Of a stretch of 53,686 nucleotides of DNA, positions 25,665 to 34,735 are shown piece after piece; the first letter of the stretch is position 1, and each line of letters begins with the position of its first letter. A program made the position numbers and the translations under genes. Below the pieces are notes generated by a model. The model had not been told where the DNA came from and did no database searches. It worked only from the letters and a program-made list of their open reading frames with translations. The stretch spans positions 1-53,686 of the forward strand of contig JAIRWR010000057.1 in assembly GCA_031268885.1 (NCBI GenBank). Direction: 5' to 3'. This stretch comes from Synergistaceae bacterium. Lineage in GTDB: Bacteria > Synergistota > Synergistia > Synergistales > Synergistaceae.

Positions 25665-26758
25665 GTCTTCTCACCTCCCGATACGATTGGCCTGATAAGG
25701 TAGGCGGCGGCAAGCCGCCTATCATGACCGTAACGCACAGCCTCAGTTATGCGTATTATATCTGTTATCTCGTACTCCTTGAGCAGAAAATAGCCCACTA
25801 CGGTATGAAAACCGGGCGATCCCGTCATGACAACCTTATACGCCAGCTTATATAAAAATCGCTTAATATTTCTCTCAAGTGAAAGCTGCGGGTTTTCATC
25901 GGCAAGGCCGCTCGCGAATACGTCGGAGTATGCCGCGAATCTGTCCTTCAGCCTCTCGATCGTGTGTTCGAACGATTCGTCATGAATAGCTGCCCCCAGG
26001 AGATGCAGGTTGATTTTGAATTGAAACGGCAGGAACAGACTAAGTATCTCCTCGGGCGACAAGTCGTAGAATGTCAAGGCTCTGTAAAGTATATAAATAT
26101 TGAAGAGATCCAGCCTCGATCCGAATAAAGGCAGCAGATTCCGTCTCTCATCCGGCCCAAGATTCATCAGCCCCTTGAAGAGGGACGATTCGTTGAATCT
26201 GTCGAGTGAGGTCTCGAGCAGAAAAAGGTTTTTTTCCTCTCCCGCGGAGATCTTCCGCAGCGAGTCAGAGAGAGGCGCGTAGTAGGGCGTTCCCTTCAGC
26301 GACTCGGCCAGCTCGGTGAAGTTCCTGACCAAGAGAACATTGTCGTATGACACTTTGGAACTCTTCATTATGTACAGCCTGCGGCGAAGCGCGTCTCTGT
26401 CTCCCCTCCCGGCCGCGATGTAGCGGAATATGCTCTTTAGGTTCTCAGCTTCGTGCCAGCCTACCCAGGTCAGAAAGAATTTGATCCTCGGGTCGCTCAT
26501 GTGAATGGCAAAATTCTCGGCTTCCTTTAAGATGGTGGTCTTGACCGCAAACTCTATGTCCTGTCTGCGCGGTTCGGCTGGCAAGGTAGAAAGGACCTCG
26601 TTGTAGTCCGTCTGACGGAGTTTTTGGGCAATCTCGCCGACTGTGTCGCTGCCCAGCAACAGCCAATAGTCATCTGGAGAGAGCAGGCGGCCGAAGAGAA
26701 CCCGCGACTTTACTCCTATCGATAAACACTCTCCGTGCGAATGGTATGAAAGGAACAA
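25655..26758 (-). CDS. ntpC: V-type ATPase subunit C
   Basis: 367 aa central-stalk adaptor linking rotor ring and shaft. GRLLSPDDYWLLLGSDTVGEIAQKLRQTDY is the family N-terminal region; all-helical throughout, ending with the ITEAVRYGHDR...YLIRP region. Start is a TTG two bases after the preceding stop, with the SD (GGGGGCG) inside the last codons of the upstream gene. Second-last gene of the D-G/H-C-I cluster. Confidence 0.9.
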   Translation of the reverse strand: MFLSYHSHGECLSIGVKSRVLFGRLLSPDDYWLLLGSDTVGEIAQKLRQTDYNEVLSTLPAEPRRQDIEFAVKTTILKEAENFAIHMSDPRIKFFLTWVGWHEAENLKSIFRYIAAGRGDRDALRRRLYIMKSSKVSYDNVLLVRNFTELAESLKGTPYYAPLSDSLRKISAGEEKNLFLLETSLDRFNESSLFKGLMNLGPDERRNLLPLFGSRLDLFNIYILYRALTFYDLSPEEILSLFLPFQFKINLHLLGAAIHDESFEHTIERLKDRFAAYSDVFASGLADENPQLSLERNIKRFLYKLAYKVVMTGSPGFHTVVGYFLLKEYEITDIIRITEAVRYGHDRRLAAAYLIRPIVSGGEKTWQ

Positions 26759-26760
26759 TA

Positions 26761-27099
26761 CTATTCGCCCCCAGCCAGAATCTTATCCACCGTCTCGTCG
26801 AGAAGAGCGGAGACGACGGCGCCTACGTTCTCCTCAAAGCGTTTTGCGACACGGTCCCGCTCCTCCCTGGCGAGGTTCGCGATCAGTTTCGCCTCCACCT
26901 CCGCGGACTCGCGGGCATTTGCCATGATGCTCTTCGCCTGTTCCCTCGCCGATGACATCCTGATCTCCCTGTCCGGTATGAAAATATCCTGAGTTGTCTT
27001 GACCACTCCGGAAGAATCGGACTTCGCGTCCTCGACGATTCTCTTCGCCTCCGCCTCCGCTCCCAGTAAAACCGCCAAAACCTCCTGCAACGCGCTCAT
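26761..27099 (-). CDS. V-type ATPase small stalk subunit (G/H type)
   Basis: 112 aa, nearly all Ala/Glu-rich alpha-helix (LLGAEAEAKRIVEDAK, SSAREQAKSIMANARESAEVEAKLIANLAREERDR), as in the peripheral-stalk G/H (NtpF/AhaH) subunit that pairs with subunit E. A break with Pro and Ile residues (IFIPDREIRM) lies near residue 40. SD is GGGGGG about 11 bases before the ATG. No subunit E gene follows. Confidence 0.75.
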   Translation of the reverse strand: MSALQEVLAVLLGAEAEAKRIVEDAKSDSSGVVKTTQDIFIPDREIRMSSAREQAKSIMANARESAEVEAKLIANLAREERDRVAKRFEENVGAVVSALLDETVDKILAGGE

Positions 27100-27209
27100 T
27101 TTGAATTTAACCCCCCTGTGGGCAAAGACTTAAACCCTGATAGTACTAGCATTCCAAAACGGCCGGATGTTGTTTCGGCGATTTAACCGGCGTTCCCCTC
27201 TCATGATGA

Positions 27210-27866
27210 TTACACGGCATCCATTTCGTCCCCGGATCCCGCGTCCTGCTTCTTCTGTCTGTTTGCCTTCGCTATCTTCATCCTTACGAAGTCCTCGCGT
27301 TCCCCCTCCTCCAACACGCTCTGGATAAAGACCAGCTCTCCCCGTGATTTGGGTATGACCACTTTTTCAAGCGCGTTGACCCTTCTGTGAGTCTTTCTTA
27401 TCTGAACGGCCAGCCTGTAAACGCACGTCTCCACCTCGGCCAATTGGAGAAGAACAGTCAAAACTCTCCTGAAGGCTAGATACGCTTCATCCATCGATCC
27501 GGTCGAGCCGCTGAATGAGTAACTCGGCTTTATGGAGTGATCGATCTCGTCTATATCAGGTATCTCGACCCCCATCACCGACCGGAGGCGCACTACTATC
27601 TCTTTGGCGACGAGCACAGAGTGAGCGATATCCTCGACCGCGTCTATCCCGAGCGACAAGTTCGCCCTCTGAAGCGCCGCGTACGCATCGCCAAAGACGG
27701 TCAAAATATCGCTCTGTAGCGTTTTGGCCTCGTCGATATGCTTTACCAGCTCCATCATCAGCACCTGTCTCTTCTGTTCCAGAAGGTCGTGCCCGCTCTG
27801 CGCCTGAGCTATAGATTTTTTGAGTTTTACTAGGTTGCCTCTCGTCGGGGCCAGTCTCCCAGCCAT
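27210..27866 (-). CDS. ntpD: V-type ATPase subunit D
   Basis: 218 aa rotor-shaft subunit (gamma-like coiled coil). MAGRLAPTRGNLVKLKKSI is the hallmark start, with ARL-PTR-NL; the C-terminal helix contains KTHRRVNALEKVVIP-SRGEL, also conserved. I chose the ATG with SD AAGGAGGGG over an upstream extension. First gene of the local V-ATPase set; A, B, F, E and K are not in the window. Confidence 0.95.
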   Translation of the reverse strand: MAGRLAPTRGNLVKLKKSIAQAQSGHDLLEQKRQVLMMELVKHIDEAKTLQSDILTVFGDAYAALQRANLSLGIDAVEDIAHSVLVAKEIVVRLRSVMGVEIPDIDEIDHSIKPSYSFSGSTGSMDEAYLAFRRVLTVLLQLAEVETCVYRLAVQIRKTHRRVNALEKVVIPKSRGELVFIQSVLEEGEREDFVRMKIAKANRQKKQDAGSGDEMDAV

Positions 27867-28097
27867 AGTCACCCCTCCTTGGCGAATGCCCCCACACGGC
27901 AGGCAACCACCAGTTTTTAACAACACAAGCGATTATAATTCTAAACCTCAATGTGATGATAAAGCAAGAGGATAACTACTTTTATAAGAATTACTTTTCT
28001 CCAAAGCAGCCACAAAGCAGCTTCATTCGTCAATTATAACCGCAAAAAGATTATACGAAAATTCAAAAACATCAACGTCAATTTCCAATTTTGAATA

Positions 28098-29048
28098 CTA
28101 GGGGGAACGATCCGCTGTCTGGCCCGAGTTTTGGTTGTAATCCTCTTGGAGTGTATCAAATGGCATGATATTTTTCATATATTCCCAGAATATCATCGTT
28201 ATCCTGCTCAGCTTTCTATTTTTATTTTTCATCAGAGCGACTTCGCTGATGATCGGTTCCGACAGTGGAACGGTTTTAAGGCAGGGGAACAGACGCGGAT
28301 TGACCAATCTCTCCGGAATCAACGAGACACAGAAGTCCTTTTGCAGAATCTTCATCAATACCTCGTGCCTCGTCGTCATAAACCTCACTTTGAAGGGTAT
28401 ATTCCCACTCTTGAACGAGTTGAGGATGATTGAATGGATCGAGGATGAGGCGTCCAGAATCGCGAGCGGATAACGCGCTATATCCTCAAGCGACACGGAT
28501 TTTTTAGCCGACAGATTATTGTCCTCGCGACATACCATGACGAATTCGTCCTTTAAACAGAGAATGCGGTCATAGTCATCATGATCTTGAATATACTCCG
28601 TTCGAAGGAGCGCTATATCGACATGGCCCTCTCTCAGCGCCTTGGAGACGGAATACTGAGTGCTCTCCATGAGATCTATCACAATTGTGCCCTTCGGATG
28701 GAGCGATACGAACTCCGCTATCGCGTTGTTGAGATTATATGCCGAGACCACCGGAATGGAGCCGATCTTTACAGTCTGTATCTCATCGTTCATCTGTTCC
28801 TTTAAGGAGAGTAACATCTCCTCATGGGACTCCAGCGTCTGTTTCGCGTACACGAAGAAGGCATCTCCGGCTTTTGTCAGGAACACCTTCGAGTGTTCTC
28901 GTCTGAAGAGCGTCGCGCCCAACTCGCTCTCCAGTGATTTTATCTGTTTTGACATGGATGATTGAGATATGTTCGCATAGTCGGCGGCCTTCGAGAAACT
29001 GCTGAACCTTACAAGAGCCAGAAAATATTTGAGCTGACTGATGTTCAT
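28098..29048 (-). CDS. LysR-family transcriptional regulator
   Basis: 316 aa. The N-terminal winged HTH MNISQLKYFLALVRFSSFSKAA...SQSSMSKQIKSLESELGATLFRR is classical, followed by a linker helix and a periplasmic-binding-type effector domain (VKIGSIPVVSAYNLN, LREGHVDIALLRTE, LILDASSSIHSIILN-like). It follows idi on the same strand but is separated by a terminator, so it is probably transcribed on its own. Its target is unknown; the flanking genes do not identify it. Confidence 0.92.
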   Translation of the reverse strand: MNISQLKYFLALVRFSSFSKAADYANISQSSMSKQIKSLESELGATLFRREHSKVFLTKAGDAFFVYAKQTLESHEEMLLSLKEQMNDEIQTVKIGSIPVVSAYNLNNAIAEFVSLHPKGTIVIDLMESTQYSVSKALREGHVDIALLRTEYIQDHDDYDRILCLKDEFVMVCREDNNLSAKKSVSLEDIARYPLAILDASSSIHSIILNSFKSGNIPFKVRFMTTRHEVLMKILQKDFCVSLIPERLVNPRLFPCLKTVPLSEPIISEVALMKNKNRKLSRITMIFWEYMKNIMPFDTLQEDYNQNSGQTADRSP

Positions 29049-29070
29049 AGCATATCTACCTCATTCTCCT

Positions 29071-29100
29071 AAAAACAGATGCCGCAAGGCCGGCTCATCT
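29071..29100 (-). terminator. Rho-independent terminator after idi
   Basis: On the minus strand, directly after the idi stop: AGATG-AG-CCG / CGG-CATCT stem with a 6-base loop and a 2-base bulge, followed by GTTTTTA. It would end the AAA+/VWA/idi transcript. Confidence 0.65.
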
Positions 29101-29102
29101 CG

Positions 29103-29630
29103 TCAATCCGGAGGAGCTCCGAGAAAACCCAGGACGATGGGCGCCGCGGTGCGAAACCATGGGCTGTAGGCCTCGGGATGTTCCAGCAGATTGAGCGACA
29201 GGCTGTCTTTAGTCACCCACATGACCTCCGCTGCCTCATCCGGATCTGGGACCACCGGACCATTATACTCACCGAGCAGCACGTGATCAAACTCGTACTC
29301 GTACAGGTCTTCACCGAACTGATGGAAGTAGACGAACGACGCGATCTCACTTACATGAGCGCAAACCCCCAGCTCCTCGCGCAGACGGCGGGAGGCGGCC
29401 GGCAGAAGGTCCTCGCCGGCGCGGGGATGCGAGCAGCAGCTATTCGTCCACAGATTCCCCGAATGATACTTGTGCGCGGCGCGTAGTTGAAGCAGGATAT
29501 GATCCCCGTCGAAGAGGAAGATCGAGAACGCGCGATGCAGGCACGGCCGCCGATGAGCAGCCGCCTTTTCCATACAGCCTCTCTCCCTGTCGTAAATGTC
29601 AACTAGAATTATATGATCGGTCATGTTCAT
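29103..29630 (-). CDS. idi: Isopentenyl-diphosphate delta-isomerase, type 1
   Basis: 175 aa Nudix-fold enzyme that interconverts isopentenyl and dimethylallyl diphosphate in isoprenoid synthesis. Catalytic Cys in TNSCCSHPRAGE, Nudix-type helix RRLREELGV, and the metal-binding Glu residues in EYEFDHVLLGEYNG. HRAFSIFLFDGD and QLRAAHKYHSGNLW are also family-typical. SD GGGAG six bases before the ATG. It lies 53 bases after the unknown third gene of the AAA+/VWA unit and may be cotranscribed with it. Confidence 0.93.
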   Translation of the reverse strand: MNMTDHIILVDIYDRERGCMEKAAAHRRPCLHRAFSIFLFDGDHILLQLRAAHKYHSGNLWTNSCCSHPRAGEDLLPAASRRLREELGVCAHVSEIASFVYFHQFGEDLYEYEFDHVLLGEYNGPVVPDPDEAAEVMWVTKDSLSLNLLEHPEAYSPWFRTAAPIVLGFLGAPPD

Positions 29631-29682
29631 CGCTCGCTCCCTGAACGCGCGACAGGCGCGTCCTCCACCCTGTGCCGCGGCG

Positions 29683-30324
29683 TCACGCCCGCCCGCTCCA
29701 CAGGCTTATGTCGAATTTATCGCCTGTTCTCGTGTGAAATACATACTTTTTCTGAAACTCAATCTCCTGCCGCAGCCGGTTCATGCGATCATAATGCGGC
29801 GAGTCGGTCGGTTTGCAGATGGAGAGCCGCTCCGACGCCTCTTTGAAGGCGAACCCAAAGCAGATCGTGAAATCCGCGACGAGCGCCTTGAACTTTCTCT
29901 CTTCCGCAAACAATTTATCATCGGATAGGACGATCAGCACGAGGGAGAAGAGCTTCATAGCGCCCGATACTCCTTCCAAAGAGGAGCTTAGATCCGCGAT
30001 TTTCCTGTAGACGAGGGCGCGAACGTCCCCGCTCCGCTTAAACATGATGGAAAATTCATGGAAACGATTGCCTCTCTTGTGCGCGTTGACCATGGAATTC
30101 TCGTGATCCCGCAGAGTTTGGCCGATCTCCAGAAAATCCTCAAATTCATTGTTATCGAGTATGGAGCGGATCATAACCCGCAGGATATCCTCGGGCATCG
30201 TCTCGAACGAGTTCATGTGCGAACAGTAATCTCCGTCCCCGACGTGCCTGTAAACGACGATGCCACTCTCCATCGTCACGGCGATTGCCAGTCCGTGCGG
30301 ACAGCGCAGTCCCTTACTCATCAT
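29683..30324 (-). CDS. Unknown third protein of the AAA+/VWA operon
   Basis: 213 aa, no family recognised. No signal peptide. It starts with RCPHGLAIAVTMESGIVVYRHVGDGDY, then is mostly helical (MPEDILRVMIRSILDNNEFEDFLE; LSSSLEGVSGAMKLFSLVLIVLSDD), with no zinc or catalytic motif I can name. Its start overlaps the stop of the VWA gene by about ten bases, so it is translationally coupled and probably works with the AAA+/VWA pair. Confidence 0.75.
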   Translation of the reverse strand: MMSKGLRCPHGLAIAVTMESGIVVYRHVGDGDYCSHMNSFETMPEDILRVMIRSILDNNEFEDFLEIGQTLRDHENSMVNAHKRGNRFHEFSIMFKRSGDVRALVYRKIADLSSSLEGVSGAMKLFSLVLIVLSDDKLFAEERKFKALVADFTICFGFAFKEASERLSICKPTDSPHYDRMNRLRQEIEFQKKYVFHTRTGDKFDISLWSGRA

Positions 30325-31891
30325 CCGCTACCCCGCGCTCCATGATCTTTCTGGCGATCAATTTATGCAGACCGCGCATGGCTGTCCGCTCGTAGCCGTT
30401 GTTGGCAAATTCGCCCAGCGCGACCTTGATTATCTCTATGCCGTTCTCCCTGCAGAAGACATTCAGCTCTCTGTCCGCCTGAGCCCTGTCGTTTATCTCT
30501 CCGTCGGACAGTATGAAGAGCAGCCTGCGCCGCCCCTTGAACGTCTGTCCCATGAACAGCCTGAGCGCTGGAAGGATGCTCGTGCCGCCGCCGGATATCG
30601 GGACAATAGAGGCCATCTCAATCGATTGCGAGAAGTCCTTGTTCACCTTCGCCTCGCCCGCGAAATCTATCTCCATCGTGCGAATCCCCTTGAAAGAGTT
30701 GACCGAGGCCAGAATTTCGACTATTCCCTCGGCGTACTCCTTCTCGAAGAGAAATGTACTGCCGGAGACATCCCTTAATATCATGATATCGACAGAGACC
30801 TTTCTCTTGCGGTAGTATTGAAAGACCTCGGCTTCCTCCTTTGTAATAGAGGCAAGATACGCCGCTTGCTGCTTCCGCAGGTTGATGTCCCCGTCAAAGG
30901 AGCCTGTGATCTTCATAGTGGTAAACGCGCGCTTGAACATATATTCAAGTTCTGAGATCTCCTTGTGGTACTTTCTGACGGTATCCAGGAAGAAGAGAGA
31001 TGTATCGTTCGTCTTGTGCTTCACCCTTCCGGTTCCTGCCTGCAAACCGACCTCCTTCGCCACGTCCTCCAGTTTGGATTTTACGCTGAGCGGCTGAGCG
31101 CTGCGGTCGATCTCGTCGAGATTCTCATCCGTAACCGACCTTATGTCCTTAGAATAAGGAGGGTTCTTTCTTCGTCCGGTTCGCGCCGCTTCGGCCTCCG
31201 CGCGCAGGAATATCATCGGAGTCGCCTCGCTCAGCCACTCCTCTATCAGACTGGCGGCGGCTATGACGCTTACATAATTCGTCCTCCTGGCCGACAGGCT
31301 CAGAGGCAGGCTGAAGTTGATAAAATCGATATCAACGTCGTCACTGACGTAGTTGAACCTGACCAGCTTCTCCAGCGCCCCTACATATGGCATAAATGCC
31401 TCGAAGCCAGCTCCCAGGCCCTTCAGCTTCGAGACGTGGCTGAACGAGATCGAGCTGTTCAAAAGCTCCAGGCGGCGCGCCAGTTCAGGAAACTCCAGGC
31501 AGAGGTTGTATTCGTTCATCGCCGAGAAGAGTATCTCATATATGGCGAAATACAGGGGGCTCTTTCTGATCTTTATGATATGAGTCTGAAATGTCTCGTC
31601 GAACGCATCCCTCTGAACGGTATAGCGCAGCCGCGCCAACTGCCTTATAATGAATCCCTCAACCATGACCTCGCAATCGACATACTTTTCAAGCCAGCTC
31701 TCCCTGTGAAGTTGTCTTATCCTCTCCATGTTAAAGCACATATTGTACCCCTCCCTCTCATCCTCCAGGAAGACGAAGGGGGTGTCCGCGTTCACCTCAG
31801 CGGAACCGTACAGGGATGTAAACTCATCCGCCGTTTCGGTCTTTGTTATCCGAACCGCGAGATCTGGGCAGATCACTGACAGGTTGATCAT
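30314..31891 (-). CDS. VWA-domain protein (ViaA/CoxE-like)
   Basis: 525 aa. The C-terminal third is a von Willebrand A domain with a complete MIDAS: ILRDVSGSTFLF (DxSxS), GGGTSILPAL (Thr) and LFILSDGEIND (Asp). The N-terminal two thirds are helical, rich in Arg/Glu, with no recognised domain. This layout, a helical N-terminus and C-terminal VWA next to a MoxR-type AAA+, is that of ViaA with RavA and of CoxE/NorD with CbbQ/NorQ. It lies 22 bases after the AAA+ gene. Confidence 0.88.
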   Translation of the reverse strand: MINLSVICPDLAVRITKTETADEFTSLYGSAEVNADTPFVFLEDEREGYNMCFNMERIRQLHRESWLEKYVDCEVMVEGFIIRQLARLRYTVQRDAFDETFQTHIIKIRKSPLYFAIYEILFSAMNEYNLCLEFPELARRLELLNSSISFSHVSKLKGLGAGFEAFMPYVGALEKLVRFNYVSDDVDIDFINFSLPLSLSARRTNYVSVIAAASLIEEWLSEATPMIFLRAEAEAARTGRRKNPPYSKDIRSVTDENLDEIDRSAQPLSVKSKLEDVAKEVGLQAGTGRVKHKTNDTSLFFLDTVRKYHKEISELEYMFKRAFTTMKITGSFDGDINLRKQQAAYLASITKEEAEVFQYYRKRKVSVDIMILRDVSGSTFLFEKEYAEGIVEILASVNSFKGIRTMEIDFAGEAKVNKDFSQSIEMASIVPISGGGTSILPALRLFMGQTFKGRRRLLFILSDGEINDRAQADRELNVFCRENGIEIIKVALGEFANNGYERTAMRGLHKLIARKIMERGVADDE

Positions 31892-31913
31892 GACCGGTGT
31901 TCCATACCTTTAC

Positions 31914-32936
31914 TCATAAAGCCGAGGACAGTATCTTGTCCTTGACAAGCTGCAGATCGTAGAAACCGAGGTCTACATCGAGATAATACATGAAGCTCTG
32001 CAGGATTATCTCCTTAAAGCGCTCGACCCCTATGACGCTTATGAATTTGACGAAGGACTCCAGCTCGGGGCCGCTCAGCGCGGCTATGTTATCGGCGTCT
32101 TTCATCCCAAGTCTCTCCGCTATGCCTCTCCTTATGCTCTCCACGTTGTTGCCCTTGATGAAATAATCGTCCACCGTCACCGTATCCGCGGACTTCCCGG
32201 CTTCCGCACGCTCCAGGTTGCACATGACGGCCGCTATGGCCGCGTTTCGGACGGACAGCGGGTATGTCTTGCCGCGCGTATCACGCATCAGATCCACTAT
32301 GTACTTTTTCACCTCTGTCGGTACCTTGTCCGGCATCGCGCACTCCTCGGCGATAATTCTGTCAACTATTTTAAGCTCGTCCTCCGCGGCAGGGTAGTCG
32401 AAATAAAAACAGACAAGCCTCTGGGCGAAGCTCTGCGGCAGCTTGATATTCCCGGAGTATTGGCTGTCGTTCGCGCAGAACAGTATCCTGAAATTCTCGT
32501 TTGCGTAGACGGTCTTATCCCCGATAGCGGTAACAGAGGTTCTGTCTAAGATGCTGTTGAACATCAGAAGGACTTCCTGCATCGTGTGCGTGGCCTCATC
32601 CACGACGATGACGCCGCCTGCCTCCATGCACTCGGCGACGATCCCGTTTTTTACGACCAGGCTGCCCTCTTCAAGCCTAAGACCCAATATCAGGCTTGTC
32701 TTGGTCTGTTCAGGGCTCAGTTGCACATAATAGGCTGGCACGCCGCGCGCGAGGGAGTATCTCTTGGCTATGTTCATCGCGATGACGGTTTTGCCGGATC
32801 CCGAAGGGCCAACGATATAGACCGGCCACTTCGTGTTGTTCAAGACATTACAACATCTGCGCAGAAGTTCGTTGCCGGAATGCCCGACTATTTCGGGAAC
32901 TTTGCTTACATCGAACCTAGTATTCAAACTTGACAC
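31914..32936 (-). CDS. MoxR/CbbQ-type AAA+ ATPase
   Basis: 340 aa AAA+ (AAA_5) ATPase. Walker A GPSGSGKTVIAMNIAK near residue 43, Walker B GGVIVVDEATH near 110, sensor 1 RILFCANDSQYSGN, Arg finger region PQSFAQRLVCFYFDYP. A C-terminal helical lid follows. Likely a chaperone-like remodelling enzyme that inserts a cofactor or activates a target together with the VWA protein. Start GTG seven bases after GGGGG. First gene of the operon. Confidence 0.92.
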   Translation of the reverse strand: MSSLNTRFDVSKVPEIVGHSGNELLRRCCNVLNNTKWPVYIVGPSGSGKTVIAMNIAKRYSLARGVPAYYVQLSPEQTKTSLILGLRLEEGSLVVKNGIVAECMEAGGVIVVDEATHTMQEVLLMFNSILDRTSVTAIGDKTVYANENFRILFCANDSQYSGNIKLPQSFAQRLVCFYFDYPAAEDELKIVDRIIAEECAMPDKVPTEVKKYIVDLMRDTRGKTYPLSVRNAAIAAVMCNLERAEAGKSADTVTVDDYFIKGNNVESIRRGIAERLGMKDADNIAALSGPELESFVKFISVIGVERFKEIILQSFMYYLDVDLGFYDLQLVKDKILSSAL

Positions 32937-33366
32937 TACAGTACCCCCTAATTATCATAACCAACCCAGAATACTCAAGCCTCTTAGGCACAAGAGCAGA
33001 CATCTAAAGATTATCTGAGTATCAGGTTGTCTCAGAATAATGATGCCGGGTTGCCGAATAATCGCAGATAACAAGAGCCCGACAGGATATCAGACATTGC
33101 CCAGGGCAGTGGCTGAAACATTCCGATACTCATAAAAGATTATGACACCGATGGGAATACTCACCACCCCGTCCACATTTTACAACATGGTTTGGAATTT
33201 ATTAGATGAAATCGAATGCCTGTTCGAAACATTTATCGCCGCACTTCCTGCCGCGTTGCGAGATAAACCGCTCCAGCGCGCGTGATATTTGCTTGTGCTG
33301 ATAGGGGTATCCGGGCGACACTTTCGGGGACGCCGAACGCCGCTTGCTGATTTACCGGAAAAGCCT
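32937..33366. other. Gene-free stretch upstream of the AAA+ operon
   Basis: 430 bases. Short open frames occur on both strands, but none has a good SD or any resemblance to a known family. It should contain the promoter of the AAA+ operon, but I cannot place one with confidence. Confidence 0.4.
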
Positions 33367-33999
33367 TTAATTTGGCTCGCGTTGAATTTCCGCAAACCAA
33401 CACCACGCTTTTTTGCAGCCGTTATCCGTCAGGAGGTCGATTTCCCTGTGTTCCATATCTCTTATCTCCCAGCCAGCCGAAAACGCGGCGCGGATTGTCT
33501 CCTCGCCGAGAGCGGGAAACGCTCGGTCCGACGCCGCTTCTTTCCGGAGATTGGCGTCGCTGATAGCTCTAAGATACACAACAGACCCTGTTTTCATAAA
33601 TCTGTGGAGCGCGGAGGCATAAGACACGCGGCCACTCTCATTCAATAGGGAATGAAAACATCCTATGTCGATTACAGTGTCGAAATATCCGTCATGTCCA
33701 TGCCATTCGCATACATTCGCTTGAAAGAATTCCATCCGTAACCCTTCCAACGCCGCTCTTCGCGCAGCCCGGCCTATCGCGTTGTCTGAAATATCCACTC
33801 CCGTCACATCATATCCGAGCTTCGCAAGATAGATGGATGTCCGGCCTGGACCGCAACCCGTGTCGAGGATTTTGCCGCGAATCCTGCCCCGTCTTTCCAA
33901 ATCCGCTATCCATTCGTCGGGAACTTCAATATCGAATGGAGTATCCGTCCGCTCATATTCCTTCTCCCAATACTCGCGTAATCTGACGCTCTCTTCCAT
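33367..33999 (-). CDS. Class I SAM-dependent methyltransferase
   Basis: 210 aa. Motif I ILDTGCGPGRTSIYLAKLGY, motif II VTGVDISDNAI, and the acidic FDTVIDIGCFHSL segment. Resembles small-molecule methyltransferases of the TehB/UbiE-like group, but the substrate is not readable. It is divergent from a TetR regulator, with a TAGTAC palindrome between them, so probably controlled by it; a detoxification role is a guess. Confidence 0.88.
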   Translation of the reverse strand: MEESVRLREYWEKEYERTDTPFDIEVPDEWIADLERRGRIRGKILDTGCGPGRTSIYLAKLGYDVTGVDISDNAIGRAARRAALEGLRMEFFQANVCEWHGHDGYFDTVIDIGCFHSLLNESGRVSYASALHRFMKTGSVVYLRAISDANLRKEAASDRAFPALGEETIRAAFSAGWEIRDMEHREIDLLTDNGCKKAWCWFAEIQREPN

Positions 34000-34022
34000 T
34001 TCCTTAACCTCCCAGATAAATT

Positions 34023-34037
34023 TAGTACATCGTACTA
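34023..34037. promoter_or_regulatory. Palindromic operator between methyltransferase and TetR genes
   Basis: TAGTAC-ATC-GTACTA, a perfect 6-3-6 inverted repeat, followed six bases on by TATAAT (34043-34048). Its place between divergent genes and beside a -10 box fits a TetR operator controlling both. Confidence 0.65.
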
Positions 34038-34042
34038 TTTGA

Positions 34043-34048
34043 TATAAT
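34043..34048 (+). promoter_or_regulatory. -10 box of the tetR-type gene
   Basis: Perfect TATAAT about 43 bases upstream of the regulator ATG; the -35 region overlaps the palindrome and is weak, as expected for an autorepressed promoter. Confidence 0.5.
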
Positions 34049-34090
34049 AGGACGTCCGACCTAAACTGTCAATAGAGAGGGGTATAAAAT

Positions 34091-34720
34091 ATGGATAGTG
34101 AAGTAAAGAAAAAGGGCGCGCTTCGAGAAAAAATACTGGAGACAGCCAGAGACTTGTTCAATCGACGAGGCTACAACGAAGTTTCCATGCGGAACATCTC
34201 AGATGAATTAGGGATAAGCGTGGGGAATCTTACATATCATTTCAAGAAGAAGGAAGACTTAGTTGAGGCTGTCGTTCTGGAATGGCATAAGCGTTATCAA
34301 AAGCCCCGGCCGCCGAAGACACTTGAAGGATTGAACGAGTGCTTTCGCAGAGTTCTAGGACATCAGGAAGATAATGTTTACTATGCGAAGCACTATAGGC
34401 AGTTATCTCAGGTATCAGAAAGAATTCACCAGATACAAAATAAGGTTCTGTGCGATTTGTACGACATTATCAAGGAAGCGTTCAGCAATCTCAGAGAGAA
34501 TCAGATGATGACGGCGGAGCAGATCACCGCCCAAATTGAGTATCTGTTACAGACGATACTCTCTCTTTGCGCTTACGGGTGCGTAACACGTGAAACCGAC
34601 GTCTTGGCGTGCATTTGGAGCCAAATATTTCCTTTATTGACGGAGGACGGACAGGCGGTATTCCATTCTAAAATCGCGCCGATCCTCCGTTCGCGTCAAA
34701 ATACTGCCGATGCCCCATGA
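34091..34720 (+). CDS. TetR-family transcriptional regulator
   Basis: 209 aa. N-terminal HTH: REKILETARDLFNRRGYNEVSMRNISDELGISVGNLTYHFKKKEDL, the classical TetR layout. The C-terminal ligand-binding domain is helical and contains a QITAQIEYLLQTILSLCAYG helix. SD GAGAGGGG precedes the ATG. Divergent from the methyltransferase and next to a 15-bp palindrome. Confidence 0.94.
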   Translation: MDSEVKKKGALREKILETARDLFNRRGYNEVSMRNISDELGISVGNLTYHFKKKEDLVEAVVLEWHKRYQKPRPPKTLEGLNECFRRVLGHQEDNVYYAKHYRQLSQVSERIHQIQNKVLCDLYDIIKEAFSNLRENQMMTAEQITAQIEYLLQTILSLCAYGCVTRETDVLACIWSQIFPLLTEDGQAVFHSKIAPILRSRQNTADAP

Positions 34721-34735
34721 CAAAACAGACGCAGC

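Noticed and set aside
33187-33285. Short plus-strand ORF (32 aa) near the methyltransferase
   Set aside because: No SD and no recognisable relatives; not supportable.
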